Source: a bacterium HR36 (GTDB lineage: Bacteria > Planctomycetota > Planctomycetia > Gemmatales > HRBIN36). From it: a stretch of DNA of 8,611 bases. The notes beneath the pieces were generated by a model. It worked only from the letters and a program-made list of their open reading frames with translations, was not told the DNA's origin and made no database searches. Positions within the stretch are counted from its first letter, which is position 1. Every line of letters starts with the position of its first letter. The stretch is from contig BEIM01000125.1 of assembly GCA_002898995.1 (NCBI GenBank), positions 1-8,611 on the forward strand, read 5' to 3'. The position numbers and the translations under genes are program-made. Below are positions 7,132 through 8,611 of the stretch, piece after piece.

Positions 7132-7314
7132 TTAGTAGTGGCAGGGCACCGATTTAACGGCGTGAATCACCTCTTCCTCGGGCACTTCCTCAGCCGTGCC
7201 GATAAAGCGCGTGTTCCGCCGATCCATGAGGATGGCACGGTCTTCCTGCACATTGGCGCGCAAGGCAGCCAGAAGCGTGCGGCGTTCCGTGTCGGTTAGC
7301 GGGCGGAAATCCAT
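7132..7314 (-). CDS. Unknown 60-residue protein between JAMM and E2 genes
   Basis: I do not recognise this small protein, but it is probably real. AGGAGG lies 8 nt before its ATG, one of the strongest ribosome sites in the window, and it sits on the same strand as the conjugation genes. The N-terminal half (TDTERRTLLAALRANVQEDR, residues 7-26) should form an amphipathic helix. It is followed by AILMDRRNTRFIG (27-39) with possible strand character and an acidic stretch, EEVPEEE (42-48). It ends ...SVPCHY with a single cysteine at position 58. It has no signal peptide or membrane segment, is shorter than a beta-grasp fold, and lacks a terminal glycine, so it is unlikely to be the modifier itself. 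A regulator, adaptor or antitoxin-like partner is possible. It lies 93 bp after the JAMM gene. Confidence 0.65.
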   Translation of the reverse strand: MDFRPLTDTERRTLLAALRANVQEDRAILMDRRNTRFIGTAEEVPEEEVIHAVKSVPCHY

Positions 7315-7351
7315 GGCTCAGACCTCCTCACCTGCGACTCGCCTGGGGACA

Positions 7352-7383
7352 CCTCGCAGCGAGGGCGGACTACCGCAGTCCGC
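7352..7383 (-). repeat. Two tandem hairpins between the JAMM gene and the 60-residue gene
   Basis: CCTCG-CAG-CGAGG (7352-7364) is followed directly by GCGGACT-ACCGC-AGTCCGC (7365-7383), with perfect 5-bp and 7-bp stems. They fill the 93-bp gap between the JAMM stop and the next start. No T-run follows on the minus strand, so a simple intrinsic terminator is unlikely. They could stabilise or process the mRNA or tune expression of the small gene. Confidence 0.5.
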
Positions 7384-7407
7384 GACCAGACCTCTTCTGC
7401 TGTCCCG

Positions 7408-8421
7408 TCAGGGTTCGCTTATCAGTGCTGTTTCGCAAGGTTCCCGCCGGCGTGCGAGTTCCGCCAGCAGTAAGAATACTCCCCGGTCTACCGGCGGCTC
7501 CCCCTCCACTTCGTAGGTCTGTTCTCCGTCATCATAGAAGAACCGCATCTTCGGACCGTCGAGAAGCACGCGGATCTCTTGCCGATCATCGAGCGGCAAG
7601 TACACCGCCAAATAGTCCCAACGCTGCCCCTCTTGGCTGACTTCACTCAGGAGTTCGACTCGCAGCAGGGTCAACCGCCGGAACAATTCCTCCAGACCTC
7701 CGGCGTGATATTCAAGGGTTTCCCAAACCGGCAAGAGCGGCTCGGCTAGATTCTCCCCGAGAACCACCTGCACGGGGATAGCCCGATATTGGCGATCGCC
7801 AGCCGCCAGTGCGTACCAACTCAAGCGTAAGCCACGCCAATACCAACTATTGTCTGTCGGCTGACTCACAATCGGGGCGTCATCGCCATCTGCAAACGCC
7901 TCTACTGTGCCAATGCCAAACACCCCTTCTTTGCCGCGCAATAGTTGAACCCATTGACTGTCGCCTTCGTAATCGCCGCGACTCGGGTGGCGTAAACTAC
8001 CGGGATGGGTGTGTACAACACCCAAGATGGTTAGTTGCCGATCTCGCGCCCGCAGGATGCGTGTGGCTACAGCCTGGGCCAGCGTATTGAAGCGCACGTG
8101 AGCAACGCCAGCTTCCCGAAATGTTCCTGCGGGTAACGCAGCTAACACCAGCGCTTCGGCTTGCCGGCGGTAACCCAGCAGTACCCAACCCGTTTCTTCT
8201 TCGCCACGCTCACTCTGGCGGTGCTCGGAAAACATGTCGAACAGGGATTGCAGCACTGCCGAGCTCACAAGCACGCGCTCGAGCCGACGCAGCGGACCTG
8301 CTTTAGTGGCCACGGCGGGCGGCAACTGGCTTGCTGATTCCGCCGGCCCAACCAACCGGCGAACCAGAGCCATCAGTTGTTGCCACATCCGCTGCATTCC
8401 GCCGATCACTTCTAACCACAT
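7408..8421 (-). CDS. JAMM/JAB (Mov34/MPN) metalloprotease, probable deubiquitinase-like isopeptidase
   Basis: This 337-residue protein has a complete JAMM zinc-metalloprotease motif: H137-T-H139-x7-S147-x2-D150, with the catalytic glutamate upstream in EETGWVLLG (E75 in the E-x-x-G pattern). JAMM enzymes of this type cleave after the C-terminal glycine of ubiquitin-like proteins, either maturing the modifier or removing it from targets. The JAB domain spans about 48-180. Residues 1-45 are a helical, proline/alanine-rich lead. Residues 195-337 form a further alpha/beta domain that I do not recognise, with strands such as WDYLAVYLPL, EIRVLLDG and MRFFYDDGEQTYEVEG. The ATG at 8421 has only a weak purine-rich upstream stretch, and M9 or M12 are possible starts. 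The gene lies 35 bp after the truncated upstream gene and heads the visible E1/E2 cluster. Confidence 0.9.
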   Translation of the reverse strand: MWLEVIGGMQRMWQQLMALVRRLVGPAESASQLPPAVATKAGPLRRLERVLVSSAVLQSLFDMFSEHRQSERGEEETGWVLLGYRRQAEALVLAALPAGTFREAGVAHVRFNTLAQAVATRILRARDRQLTILGVVHTHPGSLRHPSRGDYEGDSQWVQLLRGKEGVFGIGTVEAFADGDDAPIVSQPTDNSWYWRGLRLSWYALAAGDRQYRAIPVQVVLGENLAEPLLPVWETLEYHAGGLEELFRRLTLLRVELLSEVSQEGQRWDYLAVYLPLDDRQEIRVLLDGPKMRFFYDDGEQTYEVEGEPPVDRGVFLLLAELARRREPCETALISEP

Positions 8422-8456
8422 GGGCTAGCGCCCCGAGTCAATCGCCGGCACAATGC

Positions 8457-8611
8457 TCAGCTTCCCATTCGCTGGCTGTATGTGCCTGCCTTCGTCATCA
8501 TACCCACCAGCCGCGCCTGTGTCAAAGGGCTAATTGGGATTTCGCTCGCGGCTACGTCCACCCACTCACAACCCAACCCTGCCCAAGATACGTTCGCGCG
8601 CTCTTCCCCAT
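8457..8611 (-). CDS. Unidentified protein, C-terminal 50 residues (cut by right edge)
   Basis: The frame is open from the window edge (first full codon at 8609-8607) to a TGA at 8459-8457. The visible tail begins GEERANVSWAGLGCEWVDVA, continues through a proline-containing turn (SEIPISPLT), and ends in a helix-like run and the residues RMGS. No other minus-strand frame is open across this stretch. It is on the same strand as the JAMM gene, with only 35 bp between, so it is probably in the same operon. I do not recognise the family. It could be the missing ubiquitin-like modifier, another component of the system, or an unrelated upstream gene. Its final residues are not Gly-Gly, though an AG dipeptide lies nine and ten residues from the end. 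Confidence 0.55.
   Translation of the reverse strand, partial: GEERANVSWAGLGCEWVDVAASEIPISPLTQARLVGMMTKAGTYSQRMGS

Noticed and set aside
7132..7314. 60-residue protein as the ubiquitin-like modifier
   Set aside because: It is shorter than a beta-grasp domain, looks largely helical at the N-terminus, and ends in PCHY without a glycine.
4235..8611. CBASS defence operon
   Set aside because: CBASS types with E1/E2/JAB accessories also carry a CD-NTase and an effector. None is visible, and E1 and E2 are separate genes here rather than a Cap2-like fusion.
1..8611. tRNA, rRNA, CRISPR array, insertion sequence or phage integration site
   Set aside because: I found no cloverleaf, no regularly spaced repeats, no transposase or integrase frame, and no terminal repeats by eye.

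Overview
The window most likely comes from a member of the Planctomycetota. The left end encodes two protein families that are typical of that phylum: a Big2/DUF1549-type protein with a C-x4-CH motif, and a secreted protein that joins a planctomycete-type cytochrome c (PSC) module to a seven-bladed WD40 propeller. The DNA is moderately GC-rich, and several genes have clear Shine-Dalgarno sites (GGAGG or AGGAGG). Genus and species cannot be resolved from this window.

Layout. (1) Positions 1-2361, minus strand: the PSC-WD40 gene, followed 52 bp later by the DUF1549-type gene, which runs off the left edge. This is a probable operon for exported haem or surface proteins. (2) Positions 2380-2981: a 0.6-kb divergent intergenic region with weak promoter candidates and several inverted repeats, including overlapping palindromes just upstream of comF. 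(3) Positions 2994-3743, plus strand: a ComF-family phosphoribosyltransferase with two zinc-ribbon-like cysteine clusters. (4) Positions 3744-4234: a convergent intergenic region with no recognisable gene or terminator. (5) Positions 4235-8611, minus strand: a cluster that reads as an uncharacterised ubiquitin-like conjugation module.

In transcription order the module contains: the tail of an unidentified protein (cut by the right edge), a JAMM/JAB isopeptidase-like protein, a 60-residue orphan protein, an E2-like (UBC-fold) protein with a plausible catalytic cysteine, a ThiF/MoeB-type E1-like adenylyltransferase, and a 430-residue protein of unknown function built from what look like three related beta-rich segments. 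By family knowledge, the E1 would adenylate the C-terminus of a ubiquitin-like modifier, the E2 would carry it as a thioester to a target, and the JAMM enzyme would mature the modifier or remove it. No beta-grasp modifier is visible in the window. The truncated upstream gene is the nearest place to look for it.

The most notable points are the complete E1/E2/JAMM enzyme set without a visible modifier, an E1 that lacks both the usual N-terminal arginine-finger segment and a catalytic cysteine in the crossover-loop region, the orphan 60-residue protein, and the triple-repeat protein translationally overlapped with the E1. All functional statements come from reading motifs by eye. No homology search was run.
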